From assembly GCA_023525715.1 (NCBI GenBank), contig CM042013.1, positions 83,564,494 to 83,628,493 on the forward strand: DNA of 64,000 nucleotides. Direction: 5' to 3'. The stretch comes from Cichorium intybus. Taxonomy: Eukaryota; Streptophyta; Magnoliopsida; Asterales; Asteraceae. The notes beneath the pieces are model-generated. The model saw only the letters and a program-made list of their open reading frames with translations, was not told the DNA's origin and did no database searches. Made by a program: the position numbers and the translations under genes. Of this stretch, positions 10,375 to 22,507 are shown piece by piece. Position 1 is the first letter of the stretch. Each line of letters opens with the position of its first letter.

Positions 10375-13300
10375 TTATAACATACGAAAGGCTTTGGTCA
10401 ATTCCTTCCGAATTTGCAGCCACCACTTTAGATGAGTGAACAATTCAAGCTTCGCATCATCTGAGTTTTCATTGTTAACAGTCACTCTCGCAATCATTCC
10501 TTCCAAAAATGTTGAAGGAAACTTCTCTTTCTCATCCATGTCGAAGAACAACTTTTTCAAAGCCCCTTTCTTTGTCAACCTCCCTTTGTAAACTACTCCC
10601 CAAGGTTTCTGTAGAATCTTTCCATCGCTGATTTTGGTTATGCCAGTTAGTTCTTTATCAGCAGCTGGAACAGATTGCTTAAAAAGCTTTGCAATTTCGT
10701 AGTCATATTGGGAGAAGTTTCGAAGGTATGAACCCATAAATCTTCCAATTAGCTTCTGACATCTAGTAAGACCAACTTGCTGTGAGATTCTTACTTGAGT
10801 TCGGCTGTAAAATCTTTCAACTAAAACCATGAAGTCATTTGGATTCATCAGTGGAAGTCTGCAACAGTGAAAGAGCTCTTTATCTTCTATTCTCCTCTTC
10901 GGACATGATAGGTGAAGTTTTGATATATGTCTTCGAAGAGTGGTCCGGTTTCTATTTTGTCTATCCCAACAATCTTCAAGCAGGACCAGACATCGGTTTG
11001 ATCAGCAGCAAGGTGCGCATGAAACCTGGCTTTTTGCTCTTGAAATTTTCTCTTTTCAGCTGGATCAAACTCAATGTCATAGACATTGGCAGCGAATAGC
11101 TTCAGATTGAATGGGATATCCAGTTGCAGCTCTGTTGAATTCTCATCACTGAATGAAACAAGTGGTAATCAGTCAAACATTTCAACTGTGGTAAAGCCCA
11201 AATTCATTATCGTCTCATATGTTCAGATTTTGTTCACTGGACCCAAGACTTCTTTCTTCCCTACCCTGTCTCTTGAGATCACGTACAAATGCCTTAGCTT
11301 CTCGTATTCCTCTTCTTTCTTCTTTTTCTCCTCAGACTTGGACAACACTTCAGCAATTTTCTTTCCCTTGTCAACTGAAGGGCCAGTCTCAGGAGGAGTT
11401 TGAGAAGTAGTTGTCTTCGTTGATGTTGCAGACGGTACAGAACTAATTCCAATTTTGATTCCACCAGAGAATCTTTTTATGAGACTCGAAGTGGATTCGG
11501 TTGTCATTGGTGTTGTTCTTCCCCAAACAGGAGGAACAGTTGTTGTTGGTGACGTTGTGGTGATCGTTGGTGGTGATGTGAATCCGAAGAATGGTTTTGT
11601 CGTTTGAGGAGTGGTAGTCGATGTTTGAGTGAGTGGTGCGAGGGTTGTGATGGTTGCTGTTGGAGCGAAGGTAATTCTTGTTTGCCATGTTGTTAGTCAA
11701 GGTCCTTCTCCCCCTTGTGATGAAGGCATTGAAGGCTTCGGAGCACCCGGTAACCGACTAACAAGTGTCAGAAGCGGTGCAATATCCTTTCGGATGGAGT
11801 CGGTGGTTTGAGAGACCAAAATTTTCATTTGTTGGTTACTGATCGACTGTGCTTCTTTATAGGCGCTGAGCTCTTGCACCTTCGGTTCATATGTTGCTAT
11901 TGTCTTCTTGGCATCCTCAACCTCTTTCCTTAAACTCTTCAATTGAACGTCAAATTCTTCAGCAGCACTTTTTGAAAGATTCTCAACCGAAGTAGACAGA
12001 GTAGTAAGCTTAGATTGAACTTCTGTATGGGCAGCATTGAGTTTGGTGACCACTTCGGTGAGCTTGGATGTATGTTGTTCCTGGATTTGCTGTGTTTTTT
12101 CTTCGACTTGTTTCTCAACAGCTTTACATCGTAAGTCGATTTTCTCCAAGACATTCCTTGTCATCTGTTTGACATCCGTTTCTACGACTTTGACTGCGTC
12201 ATCAATTTTCTTGGTGACTTTCTTCGTGATGATTTCTTCAAAAGATGTAATGGATTCTGCCAAGTGATCATTAGTAACCACAGACCCTTTGTCCGAAGTA
12301 TAAGTGGGCTGGGCTTGGATCAAAATATTTAGTTTCACATTGAGTTGGCGAAACTGTTTCATTGATACTAGGCTGTGTCTGGTTCATCTTCATCTTCATC
12401 TTGTATGTGTATTGGGGCTGTCTCAAAATAATCTTCCTCCCTTTTATCAGTTTCATGGGAAGAAGGTGAATCGGTTAGATCATCCATGAAGAATGAATGT
12501 AATAGAGGAGGGACTTATGTTGTTGTGGTGAAAATTGATGTGGTGTTTGATGGTGGTGGAGATGGTGGTTTTGTGCCAGTTGGATTACCAGATGTGAGAC
12601 TTGTGTCCACATTAGATGTGTGCATAGAGGTCTCAATATGACTTGTCTCCACATTAGATGTTTCGACATTGGTCATATGTGCAGATACCACCGGATTTTC
12701 AGTTAAAGTAATAAAAGGATCAGAAGGTGGTACCGTAGTTGTTGTTGTGCCAGTTGGTGAGGGAGGAATGATTGTATCCTCCTGATGTGAGTGGTCCTCC
12801 TCTTCCTCTTCTTCATCTTCTTCGGATCGAGGTGTTGATGGTCGTGACGATTGAGCAGGTTTCTTCTTTGAAGGCTTAACTGCGTGGGTTTTCTTCCTTG
12901 TTCGTGTCTTCTTTGTTGGGGCTTCAGATGGTTCTGCTTGTCCCTTTCGTTTTCCACCCTTGGCCTTAGGAATTTCGGATTCTATGACCCTTGTGAAGAC
13001 CCTGAGGGGTGCAGGTGTGGTGATCGTCTTGCGATATTCGATCAAGGTTAGATTATCGTCAGGAACCTTGCACATTATCGCCTCAGGAATCTGAGCAATA
13101 AATTCCATCCGGTCATCCGAAGTGGAGCTAGAAGGAGTCTGAACTTGATGGAAATCATGGACAGGTATGTCCCAAGGCACTGGTATCTTTTCGTGTGCAT
13201 ACACTGCTTGAACAATTAGTGTGCAGAACCTAGTCGATGCGATGTATGTTTCCCTCTTCGCATGGTTCAGATAAGTGGTGAAATCGGTCCAAAGAGTCGA

Positions 13301-13721
13301 AGCGTAGTCGACTGGAACATTATAGTAGATTCCATAGTGAAGTTGCAAGAAGGTGTAGGAAGCAGAATCTAGGCCGGAAGTTCTGCCAGAGAGACTTCGT
13401 AGGAGAATGCTAAAGAAGTAACCCCAGACAGAGGGCGGCGGGCGGCTTGTTCTTTTTTAAAGAACTCATGGTGCATGTTATTAGAGTCTGCCCCATCTCG
13501 TTCAGCATATTCAGGATTTCCGACAGAGAGGCCATCTGAAACCGTCCAGTCACCGGAAGATGAAGAATCTTTACGAATTGCTCCTTCTTAACTGTGATCG
13601 TTTTCTTGGTTTCATTGGCAGTGACAATTTCAAAAGACACAGATTGCCCATCTGCATTCATACGTGCAGTGTGGTGTGCCCTGTTTACCCAAATCTTTGG
13701 AACTTGAGCGGTTGTTGTCAT
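10375..13721 (-). pseudogene. Sirevirus downstream ORF ('env-like' by convention), broken
   Basis: The minus-strand coding region after pol. Pieces in order: 13721-13410 (MTTTAQVPKIWVNRAHHTAR...), 13348-12515 (MQLHYGIYYNVPVDYASTLW, then a Lys/Arg-rich stretch KKTRTRKKTHAVKPSKKKP, an acidic EEDEEEEEED run, and Thr/Pro-rich sequence), 12362-11697 (about 150 residues of clear coiled coil), a Thr/Pro-rich linker in the same frame after one stop, 11507-11223, and 10848-10375 ending just before the polypurine tract. At least three frameshifts separate them. I see no signal peptide or hydrophobic helix. The basic stretch looks like a nuclear signal, so a nuclear or nucleic-acid-binding role fits as well as an envelope role. 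Function is not known. Confidence 0.75.
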
Positions 13722-15655
13722 GGCGTGATAAAGTGGTGAGTGTTATAGACATACCACTAGCATCGCCATTGTTGACAAGTAAGCTTCAGGGTTAAGGTTT
13801 GCAACATGATTTGCAAACATGGGGTTAAGGTCTGGAACTGAATCAGCATCTCCTGTTGTGAATCAAATATCGTCAGTGGCCATTGGGAGTGTTTTGAGTT
13901 TTGAGAGTTGATAGTGTTTGGGAATTCTTAGTTGCAGGTTTAGAGAGTTTTGAAACGGAAGGGGTAAAGGAAGGGTTTGCCTAGTTTATATAGTATGTTG
14001 ATGAGTGGAGAGAGAATGTGCAATTAATGCGTGTTTTTAAACGGTTGAATAGGGTTCGTCCACGTCATCCGTAAGTTGAGGGGACATTCCCTTTTTCTCG
14101 GTTTGACAGCTGCATCATCCCTAGGTAGCCGTTGTGCTCGATTCCTATTAGTTCCTGCATCTCCCAAAGCAAAACAGGATCAGTAAGGATCCCACAAATC
14201 TCGTTGAATCCCAACAGACATGATTTGCATATGATTTAATAATAAATAAATAAAATGAATAATAAAAAATATTTTTGGGTTTTGTCTTGTTTATGAAATA
14301 TACAACCGAAGTCTACTCATGATTCATTTATGTCAACCATCCGAAATGCTAGTACAATGATCCATTGAAGTTGTGAAATTATGATTTCGGTTCAGTTCGT
14401 AGGATGAGAGCTGATTATTCTAGGAAGTCCTTATGACACATTTATATCCGAACAAGATTAATGTAATGTGCATTCATATGGATAGTTGAACCCAGTGTAG
14501 TTATTCCACCATCGCCTGTATATGAACTTAGTTGTCTGGTAAAAGATTCTAAGTATTACGAGTAGTAACCTTAGATGACACATCACAATACGAAGAGTTA
14601 TATTTCCGATTTTCTGATTTGAAGTTTTATGGGATTGTTAAAAAAATTATCTCGATTCACCAAATGGAGTATTTGGACATGCTTTTCGGATGACAAGCCT
14701 TTGAAAATTATGCACTACTCCACCCTTGTCATGGAAGACGGATTACTGAGATGTTCATACCTCCAATCTGGTTCTCAACTGTGTCACATGAGATCCTGAT
14801 TGTTGCATTGAAGACAGGAGGTACACCTTGAGTACTTCGTATAGTGCTAATCTTAGTATTGTTTCGTTATGGTATTCGAAGATAGACTTGAAGTGTTGTA
14901 TAAGTGCTTTGCTAGCTTTTCTTTGCTTTTGAATTATTTCAACTCTTATGTATTTGCTATTAATTATTTCTTCTTATTCAATTAAGCATGATTTTTCATA
15001 AATATTTTCATAAATCCCATCAGTTGAATGTGTAAGGATCTTCTTTTCTTCATATCAGGAATTGTCAATTGCTTACAACCACGCAATACCTGAAATATGT
15101 CCTGAAAAGACTAAGTCTTTCTGATTAGTTGTTCGCTTATGCGAAGGAAGAACCATTGGGTGCAAGTAAGACATGAGGTTTACATGAAGTCTTGTATGAA
15201 GTATGGACATGTCATAAGGTCTTTAACCATGATCAGATCATCCGAAGTGTTACCAATGTTGCAATGCGAGTCCCAAATATCTCTTAGTGCTATGAGATAT
15301 GTTCAACAGACTCTAAAAACCACGTTTTGTCCTTTAAATGTTTGTTGATATTTTTGCAATATATGGTTTAGGATGAGAGTGACATCAACGATGCTATGTG
15401 CAGAAGTCAGTATTTACGCGTTATCAGGAGCGATCCGAAGTGTCGGATGAAGTGACTATTTTTATCCGAATATAAATGTATCCGAATGGAACCGAAGATT
15501 CGTATATGAATAGTTTCGCTTCTGATGACAGGTAAATTTTCTAAGAAAAAAACTTAAATGCAAAAGGAAAAAATTTTAAACCTATTTAAAAAAAACTTAA
15601 GAAAATCAAAAACAAATGAAGTACAAAGTTGTTTGACTGTAAGCACTTAGCTGAT
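13722..15655 (-). other. Non-coding spacer between pol and the downstream ORF
   Basis: About 1.9 kb with no domain-bearing ORF. TCCGAAG/CTTCGGA words, also common in the LTRs, are scattered here, densest around 15425-15530. Confidence 0.6.
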
Positions 15656-16434
15656 TATGTATTTGGAACTGCGGATGACTCAAGCATGCCCAGCCCATGA
15701 ATGATTCTTGTAAAGGATTTTTCATCCAGAGCTTTGGTGAAGATGTTGGCCAGCTGATCGTTTGTATGAACGAAATGGACCTCAATATTACCTTCTTCTA
15801 CATGACTTTTAATAAAGTGATATCGGAGAGAAATACGTTTGGTCTTTGAATGTTGAACCGGATTGTGACAAATTCATATGGCACTTTGTGAGTCACAGAA
15901 TAAGGGTATTCTGCGCATGTGGATAGCATAATCTCTTAGTTGACTTTGGATCCAGATCATCTGAGAGGTGCATGCAGCAGCAGCAATGTATTCGGCTTCG
16001 GCTGTGGAGATGGAAACACAAGTTTGTTTCTTCGATTGCCAACTGATGAGCTTGCCACCTAGAAACTGACATCCCCCTGAAGTGCTTTTACGATCAAGTG
16101 CACATCCCCCCATATCAGCATCGGAGTAGGCTTGAAGAAAGACGCCTGGATTTGAAGGGTACCACAAACCAAGAGAAGGAGTTCGATGAAGATAACGAAA
16201 GATTGTCCTGACTGCGGCTAGATGAGGTTCTCTTAGATTTGCCTGGTATCGTGCGCAATTACACACTGAAAACATGATATCTGGGCGACTTGCTGTTAAG
16301 TAGAGTAAAGACCCAATCATGCTCCTGTAGACCTTCTGATCAACCTCTAGTTTGTCAAGCGAAGGTGTGAGTCTTGTACCAGCAGCCATGGGAACCTTCG
16401 CATTTGAGCAGTTCTCCATCCCAAATTTCTCCAA
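15656..16434 (-). pseudogene. SIRE Copia RNase H
   Basis: Degrades the RNA strand after copying. Visible Copia motifs include SMIGSLLYLTASRPDIMFSV, YSDADMGGCALDRKSTSGGC and STAEAEYIAAAACTSQMIW. The ORF ends at 15874 with DSQSAI, stop; the C-terminal part continues in another frame to about 15656 (EGNIEVHFVHTNDQLANIFT), so there is at least one disruption near 15874. Confidence 0.92.
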
Positions 16435-16482
16435 TAAGCTTCGTGTGTATTTTTCTTGGTTTATGAAGATGCCTTCAGATGT

Positions 16483-17390
16483 TTATTTAACTTGTAGGCC
16501 GAGAAAGAAATTTATCTTCCCCATCATGCTCATTTGAAACTTACTTTTCATTAAGGTTTCAAAATCTTTTGAAAGTTTAGCGTCTGTTGATCCGAAGATG
16601 ATATCATCCACGTAGATTTGAACTAACATGAGATGATTTCCAACTTTCCTTCTGAAGAGAGTGGGATCAGTTTGAAGTTTGATTGTTTTAAAAACCTGGT
16701 TAAAGTTTCGTACCAAGCTCTTGGTGCTTGCTTTAACCCAAAGACTGCTTTGTCAAGGATATAACAGTGATTTGGGTATTTTTCATTTATAAAACCAGGT
16801 GGTTGTTCTACATACACTGTTTCCTCAAGTTCGCCATTTAAAAAAGCACATTTGACATCCATTTGATAGACATCAAAGTTTTTATGGGCAACGAAAGACA
16901 AAAAGATTCGGACAGACTCAAGTCTGGCAACAGGAGCGAAGGTTTCATCATAATCGATTCCCTCCTATTGACAATATCCTTTGACAACTAGCCTAGCTTT
17001 GTTTCAAACAATGTTACCTTCTGTATCAAGATTATTAAGAAAACCCCATTTAAGACCTAGTACAGAAGAGTTGGTTGGTTTTGGAATTAAACGCCACACT
17101 TTGTTTCGTTCAAATTCAGCTAACTCACTCTGCATGGCCTCAACCCAATCTGAGTGTAGAAAAGCTTCTTTTACAGCTTTTGGTTCAATTTTTGAGATGA
17201 ATACGTTAAACATGCAGTAATCCGATCGTTTATTTAATTCATTTTGTTTAGCTTTTAATTGAGATCGTGTGAGTACCTTTTCGTCTAGATTTCCAATTAC
17301 CTGAGTCTTCGGATGATCCTTTGTCCATTTTTCAAGCGGTGGATAAGCTGGATCATATTCAGGCAGAGTTTCTCCATGCACTTCCTCCGT
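16483..17390 (-). pseudogene. SIRE Copia reverse transcriptase
   Basis: Pieces in three frames: up to 17004 (DWVEAMQSELAEFERNKVWRL, LGLKWGF), 16901-16623 (FDVYQMDVKCAFLNGELEET, FGLKQAPRAWYETL) and 16716-16483 (QIYVDDIIFGSTDAKLSKDF). DVKCAFLNG and YVDD carry the catalytic aspartates. The text MDVKCAFLNGELEETVYVEQ is typical of the SIRE/Maximus lineage. Frameshifts lie near 16990 and 16680. Confidence 0.94.
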
Positions 17391-18733
17391 ATCAGAAGGA
17401 TAATCCGAAGTAAAAAGGTTGTCTTTCGGGTATATCGTCAGGAATTGGTTGCTCCCCCTCAACATAAGCGGGCTTATCAGATAAGTCCCCCTCAGCGGAA
17501 GGTGTCTTGTTGGATGACTCCCCTTCGAAATGAGAAGCGGGTGGTTCTGTTGAGTGAACGTGTTCCGGATTAGAAGAAGTGGTCTTTGATGAGTTCTCCT
17601 CTGCTGAAGGATCCTTTGGGTTGGATTTCTTGCACTCCCCCTCAACCGAAGGATCTTTTGGAGGTGATGGGTCTTTTGTGAAATGATCATCGGTGAGCTT
17701 GGTGATTTCTAGTACATTGTTGTCCTTCGCATGTATTTCAGCATGAATTGCTTGATCAGGATTGTCAAATAGGAAAGAGAAATCAAGGTTGAAAGAGTCC
17801 AAAGGTATAGCTTCATTTGGTGTTTCTAGAAAAATAGGGGTACGAGGAAAGAGTTGTTCTGATTTCTTGATATAGTGATCATCAAATGTTAGATTAAAAG
17901 TTTCCTCAATCTTCCTTGTTGTCTTGTTTAGTACACGATAGGCTTTCGCAGAGTGGGAGTAGCCCAGGAAGACCCCATCGTCGGATTTGGATTCAAACTT
18001 CGTAGTTCCAGGTTTGAGTTTCATGATAAAGCATCGGCAGCCAAATACATGGAAGAATTTTACATTTGGTTTCCTTTTGTTTATGACTTCGTATGAAGTG
18101 ATGTTAAATCTTCGATGAATGAAGGATCGATTCTGAGTGAAGCATGATGTAGCAATGGCTTCGGCCCAGAAGTACATTGGGATATTCGCGTAGTCAAGCA
18201 TAGTCCTGGCTGCTTCGCATAGGGATCTGTTTCTTCGCTCAACCACACCGTTTTGCTGTGGAGTATAGGGGGCTGAAAAATTATGAGTGATGCCCTTCTC
18301 CTTTAGATACGAATCAATTGTATGGTTTTTAAATCCGGTGCCATTGTCACTTCGGATAGCATGTACTGGTTTCTTGAGATGAAGTTTGATTTGCTTGATG
18401 AAGGCAATGAGTTCTGCTGAGGTATCAAATTTATTTCTCAGAAAGATAACCCATGTGAATCTTGAAAAGTCATCCACAATGACTAGAATATATTTCTTGC
18501 CTCCAAGTGACTCAACCGAAGATGGACCACAAAGGTCGATGTGTAGAAGCTCGAGTGGTTCGGTTATTTTGGAGTCGATGGTGATGGGATGTGCTTGTCT
18601 TTTCTGCTTTCCATGTTCACATGCAGCACATAAGGTATCATTATCAAACTTCAACGCATGCATTCCTCTAACTAAGTCAAGTGCCACTAGCTTGTTGATA
18701 TTCTTGAAGTTTAGATGAGATAATCGTATATGT
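17391..18733 (-). pseudogene. SIRE Copia integrase with Pro/Glu-rich linker
   Basis: Minus strand. The zinc-finger region (LSHLNFKNINKL ... CAACEHGKQ) precedes the catalytic core: HIDLCGPSS (Asp), IRSDNGTGFKN (Asp) and QQNGVVERRNRSLCEA (Glu), a complete D,D-35-E set. C-terminal conserved text HVFGCRCFIMK and KSDDGVFLGYSHSAKAYRV follows, then a Pro/Ser/Glu-rich linker with repeated EGE and KDPS words to about 17392. A stop just upstream of 18687 separates it from the protease part. Confidence 0.94.
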
Positions 18734-19172
18734 CATAGCCAGCTCATATCCGAAGGAGCTTTTGAAAGTAAGCATATTGAAGGAGCTCCTACGATTGGCT
18801 TCATATCAAGTGGGAACATTTCGCCTTTTCTTTTAGATTTTAGTAGAACCTCTTTGGTCTTTTTCTTCTTGATAACACTTCCATTTTCATCAAATTTGAC
18901 TTTCAGACCAGTTCCCACCACAAGTTGAGAGACACTAACCAGATTGTGCTTGAGTCCTTCTACATAAGCAACTCGGTTGATCGTAAATTTTCCATTGGTA
19001 ATTTTCCCATATCCTTTGACGGACAAGTTTTGTTGTTTCCAAACTTAACATCTCCTCCATCTTCTAAGCTTCTGAAATCCCTTAAGTACTCTATCCTCCC
19101 TGTCATGTGTCGTGAGCAGCCACTGTCGATATACCATTCCTTGTCGTACTGTTCATCGATCATTACCTGCAA
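18733..19172 (-). pseudogene. SIRE Copia protease
   Basis: WYIDSGCSRHMTG near 19130 is the Copia aspartic protease active site (DSG) with the typical HMTG tail. It is followed in a shifted frame (19026-18733) by YVEGLKHNLVSVSQL, the conserved segment before the integrase zinc finger. The frames are offset, so the protein is broken. Confidence 0.92.
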
Positions 19173-19173
19173 T

Positions 19174-20505
19174 TTAGAGAGAGAGTTCAGGTACCCAACA
19201 TGGCTTGCGTCCTTGAGGGTAAGTATTCAGATCATAGATCCATGAAGCGATCATATCATCCTTTTTGGTGGCAGAAGTAGAAGCAATATTTGACTCGATG
19301 GAGTGTTCAATTATTTGATTTTTAGTAACTTTTGGAACCCATTTCAAAATTTTCTTTTGTTTTGGCTCTATAGGACTCAATGTTGAAAGTGGATTTGGTT
19401 TCACAGGGACCCATTTCCTGTTTGAAAGTAAGGATTTCCCAGACGAAGTGCTACATCGAGTAGATTCGCATAAAAACTCCTCATAAGCAAGTTTAAAATC
19501 CTGAATTGTTAAACTTTTATCTTTAAACAAATCCATGTTTTTATCAAGCCAAACTTGAAACGTATCAACAAGATTGCTTCCCTTAGTGAAGGTTTTCTTA
19601 GTTGCTTTTTCGTATTTATTGTTTGAACAAATAGGTTTCGCTGGTTCAAAAGATATTTTTTGTGGTTTTGTTGAAGACTTTTTAACAGTAAAGGACTTTT
19701 GTTGATGTTGAAAAGCTTTCTTTTTGTTTTGGGAATCACGATAGTTCTTCCTTCGTCTATTATCGTAAATTTGTTTATGCTTTTCAACGGAAGATTGAGT
19801 CTTTGATTGATTTCTATTTGTTGCGAAGTTTTTAGTATTTGAAGAAGTTTGATTATTCTGAAAAGTTCGATTGTATGAGAAATTTCGATTGTTTGAACAA
19901 CTTCGATTGTTTGAAAGAGTTTTGTTGTTTGTAAATTTTCGATTGTTGCACCGTCCGAAGGTGTTTTTCATCTGATGCATATCTTGTTTACGTTTATTGA
20001 TTTTAAATTCCATTTCCGTATTCAAAGTGTTTTCGAGCATTTTATCAGATAAGAAAAAGCCTTCGGCTGTTACATTGGTATTGTCATCTTTTATAATCGA
20101 GAGAAGTTCGCAGTTATCTTCAAGATTTACACCCTTTTTGATAAAAACTGTATTTTTAAAGTTTGCAACTTTTGGATACGTACAAGTTTGTTCAACAAGT
20201 CTTTTAGATTTATTGTTTACGTATTCTGAATAGTTTTTCGAAGTACTAAGAATTTGAAAAGTTTTGGAATTGTCATCCGAAGAGACCTGTGTAACCTTAG
20301 CAGTATTTACTTGATGAGTATTGGTACATTCTTTGGATTCGGATTTTAAAGAACAGACTGATGAAGTTTTTAATTGTGATAAGTACCTACAGTCTATTTC
20401 TTCAATATCAGAATCAAAATCAGAATCCTGTTTAGAAGTATCAACAATAACATTCACAGATTCACATTTAGTTGCTAGAGAAATTGTGGGTAGAGTCTTA
20501 TCCAT
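19174..20505 (-). pseudogene. SIRE Copia gag-protease linker with Asn-rich repeats
   Basis: A 443-codon open stretch without a recognised fold. Its middle (about 19800-19960) repeats NN/NR-x-F units of roughly six residues (for example NNRSCSNNRNFSYNRTF), encoded by imperfect repeats of AATCGAA-type words. The region is Lys/Asn/Gln-rich and likely disordered and RNA-binding. In Sireviruses the region between gag and protease is long; this fits. It is out of frame with both neighbours by one base. Confidence 0.75.
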
Positions 20506-20671
20506 TACTTTTAATAGTTAGGGCTTAAAAATTTTTCGAATGGAACAATACCATGAGAATAAGTTAGATTTGGGATTTCAATTGATGAAAAAATGGATTC
20601 ACATTCGTATGAAATAGAATCAACTTCTTGTAACTTAAACTCAATAAAAGGTAATAATTTTTTGTGATGAT

Positions 20672-21067
20672 CTAAAGAAATATCAGATGAGTGATAAATA
20701 CGGGTAATATACGCATATAATCTTTTAGCGGTTTCACAAAAATATTTCTTTGTTTTAATAACAATTCATTATTTTTCATGTACTGTTCCCTACTTTCTTC
20801 TAAAATATCTATTCTAAGTTGACTTTTCTCTAGTGCCCCACGCATTCCTTCTAGCTTGGCCTTGAGCGAAGTTACTTCATCCTTTGCCTGACACGCATCA
20901 CTATTTGCTGAAACAAGAAGTTGATTCATACGCAAACAGTCAGAAGTAATTTCTTTAAGGTCGTTAATAAAAAGTTCTTCTGGAACGTTAAAGTTTTGAA
21001 GTAAAAGAGATACCTGTTCTGGAATGGTAAGGCGAGCATTGGATGAAGAGTTTGTTCCTTGTGCCAT
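20672..21067 (-). pseudogene. SIRE Copia coiled-coil segment after gag
   Basis: The 131-residue stretch MAQGTNSSSNARLTIPEQVS... contains a heptad-like helix (KDEVTSLKAKLEGMRGALEK, then SQLRIDILEES). It is in frame with the gag piece upstream, separated by a single TAA at about 21091, so it may have been the gag C-terminus or a read-through product. Confidence 0.65.
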
Positions 21068-21091
21068 CAGACAGACACCTGTGATTTTGCT

Positions 21092-22360
21092 TTATTCTTC
21101 TTCATCCGAGCTCTCCCCGTCGGACCATATGCCATGGCCAGTATGTGTAGCAAACATTGCTCCATGAGTGGGTCTTCGGATTTCATCGTCATCCGAACCA
21201 GATGACCAGATCTGGTATGTACCATCACCACTATTAGGAGCAACAAGTGACAGACTTTGATTCTTCGCATGAACCTCTTCCAGTTTCTTTGTATAGTATG
21301 CTTCGTCTTTGACTCGTTCCTTCTTCTCATTTGCTTTCTTCAGCATGCAGTCTTTGGCCAGATGATTCTTCCCGAAACAATAGTTACAGTCGTATCCAGA
21401 ATCACCCAATAACTTCTTTTCAAGTTGAGGAGTTGCATCAGACTTTGGTTTGGAATAATCAGTAGTTTTAGTTGGCTGTTTTCCATTGTTGAAATTTCTA
21501 TTTATGTTGGGTTTGTTCTGTGGTCTTTTCTGAAAGTTTCTGTTGTTACTGGAGTACAGTGCCTTCGTATCACTTTCTTCATCTTCATCACCTTCATCAT
21601 CAGTGACATCATCGGATTCAGTCTTTGAGACAAAGGCAAGAGTCCCAGCATTGGGTGGATCACCAGCTTCATCTAGAACATCATACTCGTACGATTTGAG
21701 TAGATTGTAGAGTTCTTCGAGCGAGTAGGAGTTTATCTTCTCATGAGCTCTTACCATCATAGTGATTTGCTTCCATTCTCTTCGGAGACATTGCATGAAT
21801 CAAAAGTTGGTTTCATGCAAAGTCTTGGAGACACCATACTTCTCCAGTTCGTAGACCACATCAGTAAATCTCTCAAACGTCTGATCAATCTTCTCATTGT
21901 CCAGTTGTTTGAAGTTGCTGAAATCAGCCAGTATGTTATTGACGATGCTCTTCTTCATGACATCGCTATATTCGTATCGCATCTTCAGTCTGTCCCAAAT
22001 TTCTTTAGCTGATTTTGACCTTCGGATCAGATTGAAGGCAACAGGAGGCAGTCCACTTTTCAATTCTCGCATGCATCTTTTGTCATTCTCGATCTTCGTC
22101 TTGTTTGCAGCAATAACGGCTTCTGTATCGTTTGGAGGAGAAGTGGCTTCACCAGATTTAGCAGCAAATCTGGTCTGAACATTAGCAGTAAAAGGACCTT
22201 CCTTCAATGATCTTAAAAGATCTTCATCGATACCAGACAGGTGATCCTCCATACGATCAGCCCATTGATCGTAATGTTCAGGAATCAGCATAGGTGCCTT
22301 GTTGCTGGAACCAAGTAATGCAGCGTAATTCATCATAGCATTGTTCGCGTTATAGGCCAT
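21092..22360 (-). pseudogene. SIRE Copia gag
   Basis: The Copia gag polyprotein starts at ATG 22360 (MAYNANNAMMNYAALLGSSN). The UBN2-type capsid region is visible (YDQWADRMEDHLSG, AKEIWDRLKMRYEYSDVMK, LADFSNFKQLDNEKIDQTFE). One TGA at about 21797-21799 interrupts the frame, probably from CGA; the rest continues to 21092 with a CCHC zinc knuckle CNYCFGKNHLAKDC and an acidic tail. Start chosen because it follows the primer site by about 130 bp and the frame is open. Confidence 0.93.
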
Positions 22361-22491
22361 TGAAAGATTAGATCATTGCTAGAAAATTATCAAGATTAAA
22401 ACTCTGAAACACGAAAGGGTGGATTTAAGAACGATTTGAACCCACGAATCAAAGAAGGTATATTAATCTTAATATCAGATCAGCAAACAAC

Positions 22492-22507
22492 GTGCTCTGA
22501 TACCACT
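22492..22507 (-). other. SIRE Copia primer binding site (tRNA-iMet)
   Basis: Minus-strand reading AGTGGTATCAGAGCAC directly after the 5' LTR. TGGTATCAGAGC is the usual complement of plant initiator tRNA. Confidence 0.93.

Noticed and set aside
10839..11403. Plus-strand ORFs (MDSSVEVCNSERALY..., MAANSFRLNGISS...)
   Set aside because: Antisense of the Sirevirus downstream ORF and without motifs.
17004..17690. The 228-codon ORF as a single protein including its N-terminal Arg/His-rich part
   Set aside because: The first half is the wrong frame of the integrase Pro/Glu-rich linker; only the second half (from about YDPAYPPLEKW) is the true pol frame.
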